In this document: piece after piece, positions 25,662-33,597 of the stretch
Layout: each line of letters starts with the position of its first letter
Numbering within the stretch: position 1 is the stretch's first letter
Source of the DNA: Bacteroidales bacterium UBA3743
Lineage (GTDB): Bacteria; Bacteroidota; Bacteroidia; Bacteroidales; Paludibacteraceae
Reading direction: 5' to 3'
Length of the DNA: 49,284 nt
Assembly: GCA_002371265.1 (NCBI GenBank)
Contig: DFGT01000026.1
Location: 1 to 49,284, forward strand
Translations under genes and position numbers: made by a program
Notes under the pieces: model-generated
Database searches by the model: none
What the model saw: the letters and a program-made list of their open reading frames with translations, nothing else
Told to the model about the DNA's origin: nothing

Positions 25662-25802
25662 ATGAGTTACTACGACGATTACGACGTTTATGATCCTGTT
25701 GATTACAGCGATTATGCAGATGATTGCGAAGACTATGACGACATCAATTTTATTGAGGAAGTCTTTGATGGTGATCCTGAATTGTATTGGAATATTGACT
25801 AA
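25662..25802 (+). CDS. Very acidic 46-residue protein (Asp/Tyr-rich)
   Basis: Starts MSYYDDYDVYDP and ends DPELYWNID. Of 46 residues, 14 are Asp and 4 Glu, 7 are Tyr, and there is no Lys, Arg or His, so the calculated charge is about -18. Codon use is mixed GAT/GAC and TAT/TAC, which argues against a low-complexity artefact. It follows a shared 14-nt motif and precedes a strong terminator. Such composition resembles DNA-mimic inhibitors and other acidic partners of nucleic-acid-binding proteins; a role as partner or regulator of the DprA-like protein is inference. No homology recognised. Confidence 0.55.
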   Translation: MSYYDDYDVYDPVDYSDYADDCEDYDDINFIEEVFDGDPELYWNID

Positions 25803-25911
25803 AACAAAAAGTTATGAGCAATACGATGATTTCTGGCTTAAGTTTCTCTCTAAAAATCAAAAGGAAACTCGGGCGACAGCAATAGAATCGGTTTTGAAGA
25901 TTCTAAAATGA
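25795..25911 (+). CDS. Possible small protein coupled to the acidic ORF (TTG start)
   Basis: A frame with no in-frame ATG close by reads YEQYDDFWLKFLSKNQ and ends LKILK at TGA 25909-25911. A TTG at 25795 overlaps the acidic gene by 8 nt and would give 38 residues, basic and amphipathic. The nearest ATG (25690) lies in the other frame inside the acidic gene and would give an implausible first half. A third option in another frame (ATG 25814, 23 codons) looks worse. Kept only as tentative. Confidence 0.25.
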   Translation: MTKTKSYEQYDDFWLKFLSKNQKETRATAIESVLKILK

Positions 25912-25922
25912 AGCTATTTTTT

Positions 25923-25953
25923 GAGGGCAATCCCTTGCGATTGCCCTCATTCC
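25923..25953 (+). terminator. Strong terminator closing the cassette
   Basis: GAGGGCAATC (25923-25932) pairs perfectly with GATTGCCCTC (25939-25948) around a 6-nt loop, preceded by T-rich sequence and followed by ATTCC. A 10-bp stem of this kind ends the acidic ORF region. Confidence 0.75.
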
Positions 25954-26012
25954 TACTCACTAAATTTTAATGAGATGAAAGATTTAAGCATAATTGAACT
26001 ACATTTACTACA

Positions 26013-26633
26013 ATGAAAAGATTAATGTTGATACTATTTATTTTCCTTGCCTTTATAAACAATCTCATAGCCAAAACATCATACAGTGAGCCAAATGGTT
26101 ACCTAAACGATCATGGGTATGTGGATTTATCCCTTCCTAGCGGAACAATGTGGGCAACATGTAACGTCGGAGCAAGAGATGCATACTGTTCAGGAGTGTT
26201 CTGCTATTGGGGAATTGACGGCACAAAGCCTGATTCCACGTATAATGGGAAGTCTTCAATCGCAGGTACAGACAGTGACATCGCATTTGTGAATTGGAAA
26301 GAAGGATGGCGGACACCATCAAACAAAGATTGGAAGGAACTAAAAAAATACTGCAAATGGAAGTGGACTACAATAAATGGGCAACATGGGTATCTAGTAA
26401 CAGGGAAGAATAACAATTCTATTTTTCTCCCGGCTTCTGGTTATCGTGTTTATTACGGAAAAAGAAATCAAGGAGCTACAGGTGCCTATTGGTCCGCATC
26501 ATACAACCCGTATATCAATGAGGAAAGCACTTTCGCTTCATACTTTCATTTCAATTTGCATAGAGCATACATGTCGAGCTGCACTTCGGGCTACGAACAA
26601 CAAGTAAGACCTGTTTGTTCAAGACGAAAGTAA
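26013..26633 (+). CDS. Secreted FISUMP-domain protein
   Basis: 206 residues. A signal peptide (MKRLMLILFIFLAFINNLIA) precedes a Fibrobacter succinogenes major paralogous domain: GYVDLSLPSGTMWATCNVGA, FCYWGIDG, EGWRTPSNKDWKEL, FLPASGYR, GAYWSASY and QVRPVCS. The domain is common in Bacteroidota surface proteins but has no proven activity; some members are lipoproteins, and this one has no lipobox cysteine. It lies 97 nt ahead of the sigma-factor gene in the same direction and could be part of that locus or merely adjacent. Confidence 0.85.
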   Translation: MKRLMLILFIFLAFINNLIAKTSYSEPNGYLNDHGYVDLSLPSGTMWATCNVGARDAYCSGVFCYWGIDGTKPDSTYNGKSSIAGTDSDIAFVNWKEGWRTPSNKDWKELKKYCKWKWTTINGQHGYLVTGKNNNSIFLPASGYRVYYGKRNQGATGAYWSASYNPYINEESTFASYFHFNLHRAYMSSCTSGYEQQVRPVCSRRK

Positions 26634-26730
26634 TATCCGACATGTTTTGCAACATTAATAATAATAAATAATAATATTTGTTTGGGATTTATAGTGGCGA
26701 ATTCGTAATATTGGAGTAAAATTTAATATT

Positions 26731-27354
26731 ATGACTACAATAAAAATGAATACACAAGACCAAGCAAACGGCCTTACTGAAAACGCACTTATTGAATTCA
26801 TAAGAAAAGAACGGAAGAATATAATAAAAAAAGTTCAAGAACATTATTCATCCTTGGGAGAAGAACAAATAATGGATGTATTCCAAGATGTATGCATTGC
26901 ACTTGTAGAAAAAGCACATGATAAGAATTTTAAATTAACTTGTTCATTGTTCAATTATGTATATAAATGCTGTTGGAACAAAGCCGAACATGAAGCTCGT
27001 CATCCAGAAAGAAGATGGGAAATTCCTGATGATTATGGTTTTAAGGATGATGATTATGAAGATCAACCCATACGACAAGACAAGGTAGATGAACTGATTG
27101 ACGTTGTGTTTGATTCACAAGATGATAGGGACACATTACTTGACAAGGTAGCAGAGGTGGTCAAAGACCTGCCTGAGCCTTGTGACAAAATCCTATACGG
27201 AATGTACGGAGAACCAAAGAAACGACAAGAGATCATTGCCAAAGAGTGCGGATATAACAATGCCAGCGTTGTTAAGACTATGGCTTCTCGTTGCAAAAGT
27301 AAGTTCGCCCAAAAGTTTAAAGCTATTTACGATACATTTAAGAAAGGTCTTTGA
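26731..27354 (+). CDS. ECF-like RNA polymerase sigma factor
   Basis: 207 residues. The region 2-like part is EEQIMDVFQDVCIALVEKA ... FNYVYKCCWNKAE (core binding and -10 recognition). The region 4-like helix-turn-helix is PEPCDKILYGMYG, EIIAKECGYNNASVVKTMASRCKSKF. The two are joined by an acidic linker (YGFKDDDYEDQP). It would direct RNA polymerase to a small regulon. The stop is 2 nt before the anti-sigma-like gene, the usual layout of an ECF sigma with its own inhibitor. It is diverged from the classical FecI-type sigma factors that control SusC/D loci, and the downstream protease genes are the likely targets (inference). Confidence 0.8.
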   Translation: MTTIKMNTQDQANGLTENALIEFIRKERKNIIKKVQEHYSSLGEEQIMDVFQDVCIALVEKAHDKNFKLTCSLFNYVYKCCWNKAEHEARHPERRWEIPDDYGFKDDDYEDQPIRQDKVDELIDVVFDSQDDRDTLLDKVAEVVKDLPEPCDKILYGMYGEPKKRQEIIAKECGYNNASVVKTMASRCKSKFAQKFKAIYDTFKKGL

Positions 27355-27356
27355 TT

Positions 27357-28508
27357 ATGTTGACAGATAAATTAATAGAAGAACTTCTGCAGCGATATTT
27401 CAAAGGTGAATTGACTCAAGAAGAGAAGGAACAACTTTTTGATTCCTTCAAATCAAATCCTGCGTTAGAAGACACAATTCAAGAAGTTTTACGCAATGGT
27501 GATCCTGTTGAAGTAGAAAAGTTCATATCCGAAAAAGCGTTGATGTGCGACACTATAGCCATTTCAGAAGAGGATGAGTCAATGATTGAATTGTATTTCT
27601 CTGGAATGATGGAGTCCGATGAAGAAGAGAAATTCAAGAAAAAACTATTGTCTGAAGAGGAATTCCGTAACAATGCCCTTGCTCAAGCATTCTTATACAA
27701 GGCTATTCAGAAGATTCGTAAATCAGATGAAGCAGCAATTGAGAGTGCAAAGAAATTGACCAAGTCATCGATACAAGATTTATTTGCAGAATTAAAAGAT
27801 GAAGATGATGACGAATTGATAGACAACTTCTTAAAAGGAAAATTGTCAGATTCTGAGGAAACGCAATTCAAGCAGCGTCTGAAAACTGATTCTCAATTTA
27901 ATGAACGAGCATCTTCAATTGCAATGTTAAATAAAGGAATTCACCTTGAGCAAGAAAAAACACAAAAAGCCATTGAAGACGCGAGAAAACTGACGGCAGA
28001 GGATATTAAAAAAGAACTTAAGAAAGGTGTTCGGTCAACTGTTTTAAGATATGGTTCAATCGCTGCTTTAGTCTTAATGATTGCAGGAATAGGGGCTGAT
28101 TACTATAATTATTCACAGGTTCCTGGAATCGCAGAAGAAAATTTGAAGACTATAATAATAGCCTACAACACGAACAATGGTGATTCGAGGGGTGATGGAG
28201 AGTCTATGTATAAAGTGCTACAAAAACTGTTTGAGTCTGTAAAACCAAACACAAATCTAAAACATACAATAGAAAAATTAAGAGCTCATTATAACAAGGC
28301 TATTGATGATTATGCAGATGAAGAAGATCAATATATAGATGTCATTTCCTTTGCATTGGCAACGGCATATATATATGATGACCAAAGAGATGAGGCTAAA
28401 AAGGTTTTGGAACATATTGTCAACGATGAGAATTCTGATAAAGAAATCAAAGAAATGGCTAGAAAGTTAAATGACAGCTTGAATGCAAAAAGTTATATAT
28501 TTAAGTGA
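27357..28508 (+). CDS. Anti-sigma-like membrane protein with three N-terminal repeats
   Basis: 383 residues from the ATG at 27357; a TTG at 27351 would add two residues but overlaps the sigma stop. Three copies of an approximately 43-residue helical unit occupy about 5-45 (LLQRYFKGELTQEEKEQL), 75-118 (MIELYFSGMMESDEEEKF) and 152-195 (LIDNFLKGKLSDSEETQF). This is the pattern found at the N-terminus of Bacteroidetes anti-sigma factors, here in triplicate. One TM helix lies at about 228-250. The C-terminal 130 residues, probably periplasmic, are helical and TPR-like (FALATAYIYDDQRDEAKKVL). It likely holds the sigma factor at the membrane and senses a periplasmic event. No zinc-binding motif was seen. 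Confidence 0.75.
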   Translation: MLTDKLIEELLQRYFKGELTQEEKEQLFDSFKSNPALEDTIQEVLRNGDPVEVEKFISEKALMCDTIAISEEDESMIELYFSGMMESDEEEKFKKKLLSEEEFRNNALAQAFLYKAIQKIRKSDEAAIESAKKLTKSSIQDLFAELKDEDDDELIDNFLKGKLSDSEETQFKQRLKTDSQFNERASSIAMLNKGIHLEQEKTQKAIEDARKLTAEDIKKELKKGVRSTVLRYGSIAALVLMIAGIGADYYNYSQVPGIAEENLKTIIIAYNTNNGDSRGDGESMYKVLQKLFESVKPNTNLKHTIEKLRAHYNKAIDDYADEEDQYIDVISFALATAYIYDDQRDEAKKVLEHIVNDENSDKEIKEMARKLNDSLNAKSYIFK

Positions 28509-28515
28509 ATTGAGA

Positions 28516-29523
28516 ATGAAGAGATTTTTCTGTTTTTCAATTTGTGTATTAATGACTGTGATAAGTTTGGCTCAGCAACATCGAGCATTATTGGTTGGAG
28601 TAGCGAATTATCCAGATGATAGTGGTTGGAGAAAAATCAATTCTGATAATGATATTTCTCTTTTAACCGACCTGTTAAAAGATAATTATATTATTGAATC
28701 TATAGTTGATGAAAAAGCAACATGTTCAAATATCAAAAAAGAACTATCTAGACTAGAGGATTCTACAGATGTCGGAGATACTATTATTATTTCATTCTCT
28801 TGCCATGGACAACAGATGATTGCAAAAGGAACAGAAGAACCGGACTCATTGGACGAAGCACTCGTTCCTTATGATGCAAAATTAATGGAATCTGAATTTT
28901 ATCATGGGGAAAATCATCTTAGAGATAACGAACTTTCTGTAGAACTTTCTAGAATCAGAAAAAAAGCTGGAGCAACAGGATTTGTATTGATATTGTTGGA
29001 CGCTTGTCACAGTGGGGATTCTTTTAGAGGAGAGAATGACAAATCTAAAGAAAAATACTATCGTGGCAGTGACACAATATTCGGTAGTGAAGATTCAAAA
29101 AAAAGAGTTTTAAGAAAAGAGAAAAAAAATGTTAAACTAGATAAATCCAAATGTGAAGCTAATATTGTATATATTAGTGCATGTCAAAGTCATCAGACAA
29201 ATGAGGAGAAGAGAGCAGATTCTGGTATCTGGTATGGATCTTTATGTTATGCTTTTTCGGAAGCTTATCGGAGTAATAAATTACAAAACATTGTTCAATT
29301 ATGTTTGGATATCAAAGAAAGCGTTATGAATAACAACAAATGGAGTAGGCAATGTCCAGAATTCGCTTCTAGCATCACTTTGAACATTGAAAGAAATGAT
29401 ATAGATCAAGTTTCAGAATCCATAGGACAGGAAAGCAATGATAAAGAAAATCTGATTGTTTGTTGTACCATATTTTTTGTTTTTTTAATTATGATAGCTG
29501 TGTTATTATGGAAAAAAAAGTAA
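28516..29523 (+). CDS. Caspase-family (C14) protease, exported and membrane-anchored
   Basis: 335 residues from ATG 28516. An upstream ATG (28483) would add 11 residues in front of a good signal peptide (MKRFFCFSICVLMTVISLAQQ) and overlap the previous gene, so 28516 is preferred. The caspase p20 fold is clear: RALLVGVANYP at the start, catalytic His97 in SFSCHGQ and Cys164 in LLDACHSGD, then VYISACQSHQ. One C-terminal TM segment with a KKK tail (about 312-335) anchors it. The topology puts the protease outside the inner membrane, unusual for a bacterial caspase homologue, where conflict-related members are cytoplasmic. The next gene starts inside its stop codon (TAATG). Confidence 0.85.
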   Translation: MKRFFCFSICVLMTVISLAQQHRALLVGVANYPDDSGWRKINSDNDISLLTDLLKDNYIIESIVDEKATCSNIKKELSRLEDSTDVGDTIIISFSCHGQQMIAKGTEEPDSLDEALVPYDAKLMESEFYHGENHLRDNELSVELSRIRKKAGATGFVLILLDACHSGDSFRGENDKSKEKYYRGSDTIFGSEDSKKRVLRKEKKNVKLDKSKCEANIVYISACQSHQTNEEKRADSGIWYGSLCYAFSEAYRSNKLQNIVQLCLDIKESVMNNNKWSRQCPEFASSITLNIERNDIDQVSESIGQESNDKENLIVCCTIFFVFLIMIAVLLWKKK

Positions 29524-30545
29524 TGCTGGGATATAAGTTTAACTTGTTTTTATTCCTATTTTTCTATCTTACGTTAAGAATAGGATGGCGTGAAATATTT
29601 ATTCGAGGTCCAAGATTGGTAGAAAAGGCTATAGCCAGTGATATATCTATATTAGATATTCTTATTACGAGATCTCTTTGTATTATAATGTTTGGTATGA
29701 CCATTTGGAGTATAATTCGCGTGTTGAAAAAAACTCAAGATGCGATTGTTGGTATCCGGTGTGCCATAATAATTAACATTTTTTACTATTTAATTGAGTT
29801 TAGGGTATCTCCAAATCAATTCTTTTATGTGTTCATATTCATCTTCCTATTTTTATTTTTTATTTACACATACAAATCACATCTTATAAAAGATATATTT
29901 CCTATCAAAGAAAGACGTTTTTCCCCTGGTTGTTGGATTTGGTTATTATACACGATCACGTGCTTAATATTTTGTGGCTTCATGGGATATTTTTATATAA
30001 AAAAAGAAAATAAATCTAAAGTGATTGCGGTTGAGAGACTAAACATTCCCAAAGGTCGTCAATCTGATGGATTAATTATGTTTACGTCTGATTCGGTCTG
30101 GTGTGAAACTCGTGACACAATACTTGATCTAAGTGGTGAAAAACAACCAATTACTCGATGGAATTTGACTGTAGATTCCGTGAAACGTTCTATTTTAGGG
30201 GGAACATCTAATGCAAAAAGACATATTGATTTTATGAATATCTTGTTGCAGTATATACCAGCAAATTCTTTATCTGTTGAAGAGATCTTTTTTTGTGACA
30301 CCTTGATAAATGATGAACAATATTATTTAAATCAATACCTTATTAGGAAGGATTCTGTTAATTATGTATGGACTACATCATTCAGATTTGATTCTGAGAG
30401 TAAAAAGTACTGTACTTATCAGAAATATAACAAAGAAGAATATGCCAAAAACGATCTGATGGAATCAGTACATTTTTTAAGAGATAATATTGAATTTGAT
30501 CTTACCCAATATTTAAATTTAAAGAACGATGATTGTAATAATTAA
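29523..30545 (+). CDS. Polytopic membrane protein of the caspase/CHAT operon
   Basis: 340 residues from the ATG overlapping the caspase stop (TAATG at 29521-29525). Longer forms starting at 29460 or 29508 would overlap the caspase gene further and add nothing recognisable. About five TM segments fill residues 7-160 (for example FLFLFFYLTL, YVFIFIFLFLFFIYTY). A soluble C-terminal domain of about 180 residues follows (GRQSDGLIMFTSDSVWC, SVKRSILGG). With an odd number of helices that domain would sit on the side opposite the N-terminus. I do not recognise the family. Position between the two proteases suggests a membrane partner, sensor or substrate. Confidence 0.7.
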   Translation: MLGYKFNLFLFLFFYLTLRIGWREIFIRGPRLVEKAIASDISILDILITRSLCIIMFGMTIWSIIRVLKKTQDAIVGIRCAIIINIFYYLIEFRVSPNQFFYVFIFIFLFLFFIYTYKSHLIKDIFPIKERRFSPGCWIWLLYTITCLIFCGFMGYFYIKKENKSKVIAVERLNIPKGRQSDGLIMFTSDSVWCETRDTILDLSGEKQPITRWNLTVDSVKRSILGGTSNAKRHIDFMNILLQYIPANSLSVEEIFFCDTLINDEQYYLNQYLIRKDSVNYVWTTSFRFDSESKKYCTYQKYNKEEYAKNDLMESVHFLRDNIEFDLTQYLNLKNDDCNN

Positions 30546-30723
30546 AGAATTTATAATATTGCTATGTGTCCTTTATCTTTATCTTGGACTTAGAGATTAT
30601 TGTTCAAATAAAGAAACATTAAAGGATGCATTTGTACATAGAATTATAAGGCTATTGCCCGTGATTTTTATAATATTATGGGTGATATCTCTATATGTTG
30701 TTTATAATTATATAATTCATTGA
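30529..30723 (+). CDS. Small two-helix membrane protein
   Basis: 64 residues with two hydrophobic segments (about 3-20 and 43-62) separated by a charged loop (RDYCSNKETLKDAFVHR). Starts 17 nt inside the preceding gene and ends 7 nt before the CHAT gene, so it is tightly packed in the operon. No homology recognised. Small hydrophobic proteins next to proteases can be effectors, inhibitors or assembly factors; which, if any, is unknown. Confidence 0.5.
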   Translation: MIVIIKEFIILLCVLYLYLGLRDYCSNKETLKDAFVHRIIRLLPVIFIILWVISLYVVYNYIIH

Positions 30724-30730
30724 ACTTGAT

Positions 30731-33448
30731 ATGAAAGACTTGTTTGAAAAAATTAAGAACAAAATGATATGCAGTTTGTCCGTTTTGTTTATAGTTACGA
30801 TATTTCTTTTAAAGTATGTTTTTAGTTTGGCAATTGGACTATCTTTGCTTGAGTTGTTGTTTCCAGATACTGTACAAGTGTTTAATTATTCGTTAACAAA
30901 TAAGGCCTTTATAGAGTTATGTGAAAACCATAATTATCATGCGGCTTTAGCGATTGCGGAAGGAGGCACTGTGGACATTAAAGATACGTTTATGTTATTT
31001 GATTGCTATTCTCATGTAGGGGAATATAATAAAGCGGAAAAAATTGGGCTGGATATCCTTTCTTCAACATCATCTGAACTCTTCAATGATACAAGTTATA
31101 AAGATTTAGAAGAATCATATGTCGACGTTAGTCACATGCTTGCGGCACGAGACTTGTTTCATCTTTATGAAAAAATGGGGGACAGAGTGAAGCAAATAGA
31201 AATGTATGATACTCTAAAAAGATATTGCGAAAACCAATCATATCAAAATTTTCTTAATAAACTTAAAGAAAACTACTCAGAAGTATATTTCGATTTGGCT
31301 CAGAATGTGCTTAAGGGAAAAGAAAAATTATTAAAATATTCTTTTAAATATGAATTGATATGTGGGTTATATCTTGAAAATCCCAATGCCGCACTTGATT
31401 CAATGAAGGTGTTTCTTAATGATATTTGGACTGAACCTAACGTTCGTCGCTCAAATAAATTAATTTGGATAAATCGACTGCTGTCATGGCAAATTGAACG
31501 TAAAGAAATTTTTAATGCACAGCAATCGCTTATACATGCGATAGAAATGTCAAATGAGATTAGCTCTGAAGAAGAAGCAGAACCATTAGGAGAACTATCT
31601 GAGTATTGTTATATCCTTCATGATTACAAGAATGCTAGATTATTTATGAATGATTATATGCGTTTTATGAACAATCATTATGATAAAGAGGACATTGAAT
31701 ATCTACTATCAGAAGTTCGTTTCCTAAAATATCAGCAAAACGATACAAAAGAAAAAATAAAAAAAATATCACATTGTTGTGTTGGTATACGAAATCAAAT
31801 AGCAAAGAACTTTTCTGGTATGACTATTAGTCAGAGAGAGTTCTTTGTTCAAAAACTAAGAGAACCTTTTTCTTATGCTTTACAGTTATTAAGTGAAAAT
31901 CCCAGCAATAAGGATTTGATAGAACTTTGTTTTGAAAATGAAGTATTTAATAGAGGTTTGTTAATGCGTTCTGATGTTATGCTTAGACAAGCATTAAAAG
32001 AGTCAAATGACTCTTCTTTGTTAGATGATTACAATAAATATATTAAATTAAAACGCGAACTCGTAGCACGTGAGGAAATCACAGGACCTGGTAATTATGT
32101 AAAAAAACTGAGCATAAACAATGAATGTTCGGATCTTGAAAAAAAAATAGCATTAAAATGTTCTATATTTACTAATGAGGAACTTTCTGATATTAGCATT
32201 TCTGAAATAAAATCATCTCTATTGCCAAACGAATATCTTGTATCATATGTGGAAATTCCACAGCCCCAAGGAACATCATTAGCCGCATTTGTTTTAAGCA
32301 AACAAAAAGGAATAGAATTTTTCAATTTATGTAATGCAAAAGAGTTAGAAGTTCTTGAGAAGACAGAAATAAAGACGTTATGTATAAATGAAAGCATTAA
32401 TAACATTCTATACAAATTTTTAAATAATATACCAGAAAATTCAAAGGTGCTCTATTCTCCGTCTGGTATTGTTAATAGAATACCTCTTTCTGCATTAGTG
32501 ATCGATTCCCTAAGAACATTATCAGATATATATTCTCTATCTGTAATTGTTAATCCTATAGACATTCGAAATAGAGATTCTTTCTTAAAAAAACTAATAA
32601 GTAGAAAATCAAACGGAAAAATTGAATTGGAAAAAGCGAATGTTTCTCTATGGGGAGGTATTCAATATGGAAATTCTGATTCTACAGCAAAAGATTCCAT
32701 AAAAGATAAAGTTAGATCTATTGCAGAGAAAGAATTCAATAGAGATGCTGCTGATATCAGATGGCTTGGAACACGCGAAATGTTTGCTACAACATCAAAA
32801 TCGATTGTTAGAGGAGATGATTTGACTTTTTTGCCTGGTTCAAAAGAAGAAGTCGACAATATATCGGATTTGCTAAAATCAAATGTTAAGTCAGTAAAAA
32901 TTCGCTTGTTCTCTGGATATTCAGCATCTGAACATACTTTCAAAACAGAAACTTCAGATGCAAATATTCTACATATTTCAACTCATGGATTCTTTAATGA
33001 AGATAAACAGCATAAATTTAACAACCCAATGCATAATTCAGGTTTGTTTTTCGCAAATGCCAACAAGGCTTGGAACCCAAACTTCCAACAAGAGGATTAC
33101 TCTGAACATTATGAAGACGGTATCTTAAGGGCGGATGAAATAGAAACTCAAAATCTGGCTTTATGTAATCTTGTTGTCCTTTCTGCGTGCGAAACAGGAC
33201 TAGGAGAAATAAAAGGAGATGAAGGCGTTTTCGGGCTACAACGAGCCTTTAAACTTGCTGGCGTTAGATACGTTTTAATGAGTCTTTGGTCTGTGCCAGA
33301 TGATGCTACCAAGGAATTAATGACTCGTTTTTATAAAAACATAGTTTTGGGGCAAGATATAGAAACTGCATTTTCTGATGCTCAGAAAACAATGAATAAA
33401 GATGGGTACGGAATCCTTGGATGGGGAGGATTTGTTTTATTACACTAA
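30731..33448 (+). CDS. Membrane-anchored TPR-CHAT protease
   Basis: 905 residues. A hydrophobic segment at about 12-43 (one long or two short helices) anchors a helical TPR-like region (about 50-480: AALAIAEGG, YSHVGEYNKAEKIGLDIL). The C-terminal third is a CHAT domain (separase/caspase relative): LYSPSGIVNRIPLSAL, FLPGSKEEVDNI, catalytic His752 in LHISTHGFF and Cys820 in VLSACETGLG, then GVRYVLMSLWSVPD and the terminal GWGGFVLLH. Both catalytic residues are intact. TPR-CHAT proteins cut specific partners, for example in type III-E CRISPR systems, where a cut releases a sigma factor. It is the last gene of the sigma/anti-sigma/caspase operon. Confidence 0.9.
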   Translation: MKDLFEKIKNKMICSLSVLFIVTIFLLKYVFSLAIGLSLLELLFPDTVQVFNYSLTNKAFIELCENHNYHAALAIAEGGTVDIKDTFMLFDCYSHVGEYNKAEKIGLDILSSTSSELFNDTSYKDLEESYVDVSHMLAARDLFHLYEKMGDRVKQIEMYDTLKRYCENQSYQNFLNKLKENYSEVYFDLAQNVLKGKEKLLKYSFKYELICGLYLENPNAALDSMKVFLNDIWTEPNVRRSNKLIWINRLLSWQIERKEIFNAQQSLIHAIEMSNEISSEEEAEPLGELSEYCYILHDYKNARLFMNDYMRFMNNHYDKEDIEYLLSEVRFLKYQQNDTKEKIKKISHCCVGIRNQIAKNFSGMTISQREFFVQKLREPFSYALQLLSENPSNKDLIELCFENEVFNRGLLMRSDVMLRQALKESNDSSLLDDYNKYIKLKRELVAREEITGPGNYVKKLSINNECSDLEKKIALKCSIFTNEELSDISISEIKSSLLPNEYLVSYVEIPQPQGTSLAAFVLSKQKGIEFFNLCNAKELEVLEKTEIKTLCINESINNILYKFLNNIPENSKVLYSPSGIVNRIPLSALVIDSLRTLSDIYSLSVIVNPIDIRNRDSFLKKLISRKSNGKIELEKANVSLWGGIQYGNSDSTAKDSIKDKVRSIAEKEFNRDAADIRWLGTREMFATTSKSIVRGDDLTFLPGSKEEVDNISDLLKSNVKSVKIRLFSGYSASEHTFKTETSDANILHISTHGFFNEDKQHKFNNPMHNSGLFFANANKAWNPNFQQEDYSEHYEDGILRADEIETQNLALCNLVVLSACETGLGEIKGDEGVFGLQRAFKLAGVRYVLMSLWSVPDDATKELMTRFYKNIVLGQDIETAFSDAQKTMNKDGYGILGWGGFVLLH

Positions 33449-33597
33449 ACAAACGAAATCACGAAGCATTGTTTATTGGTGTTTGCCCCAAAATATAGCA
33501 AGAAAAAAATCGTCACAAGTGTTTTAAGAACACCATTGGCGAATAGCCAAACAACAATGACAATGTGCAATGATTCCATTGGTTTATGTTATTCCAC

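Noticed and set aside
26731..33448. Type III-E CRISPR (Craspase) locus
   Set aside because: TPR-CHAT and a sigma factor are present, but there is no gRAMP/Cas7-11 gene and no repeat array in the window; only the regulatory analogy is kept.
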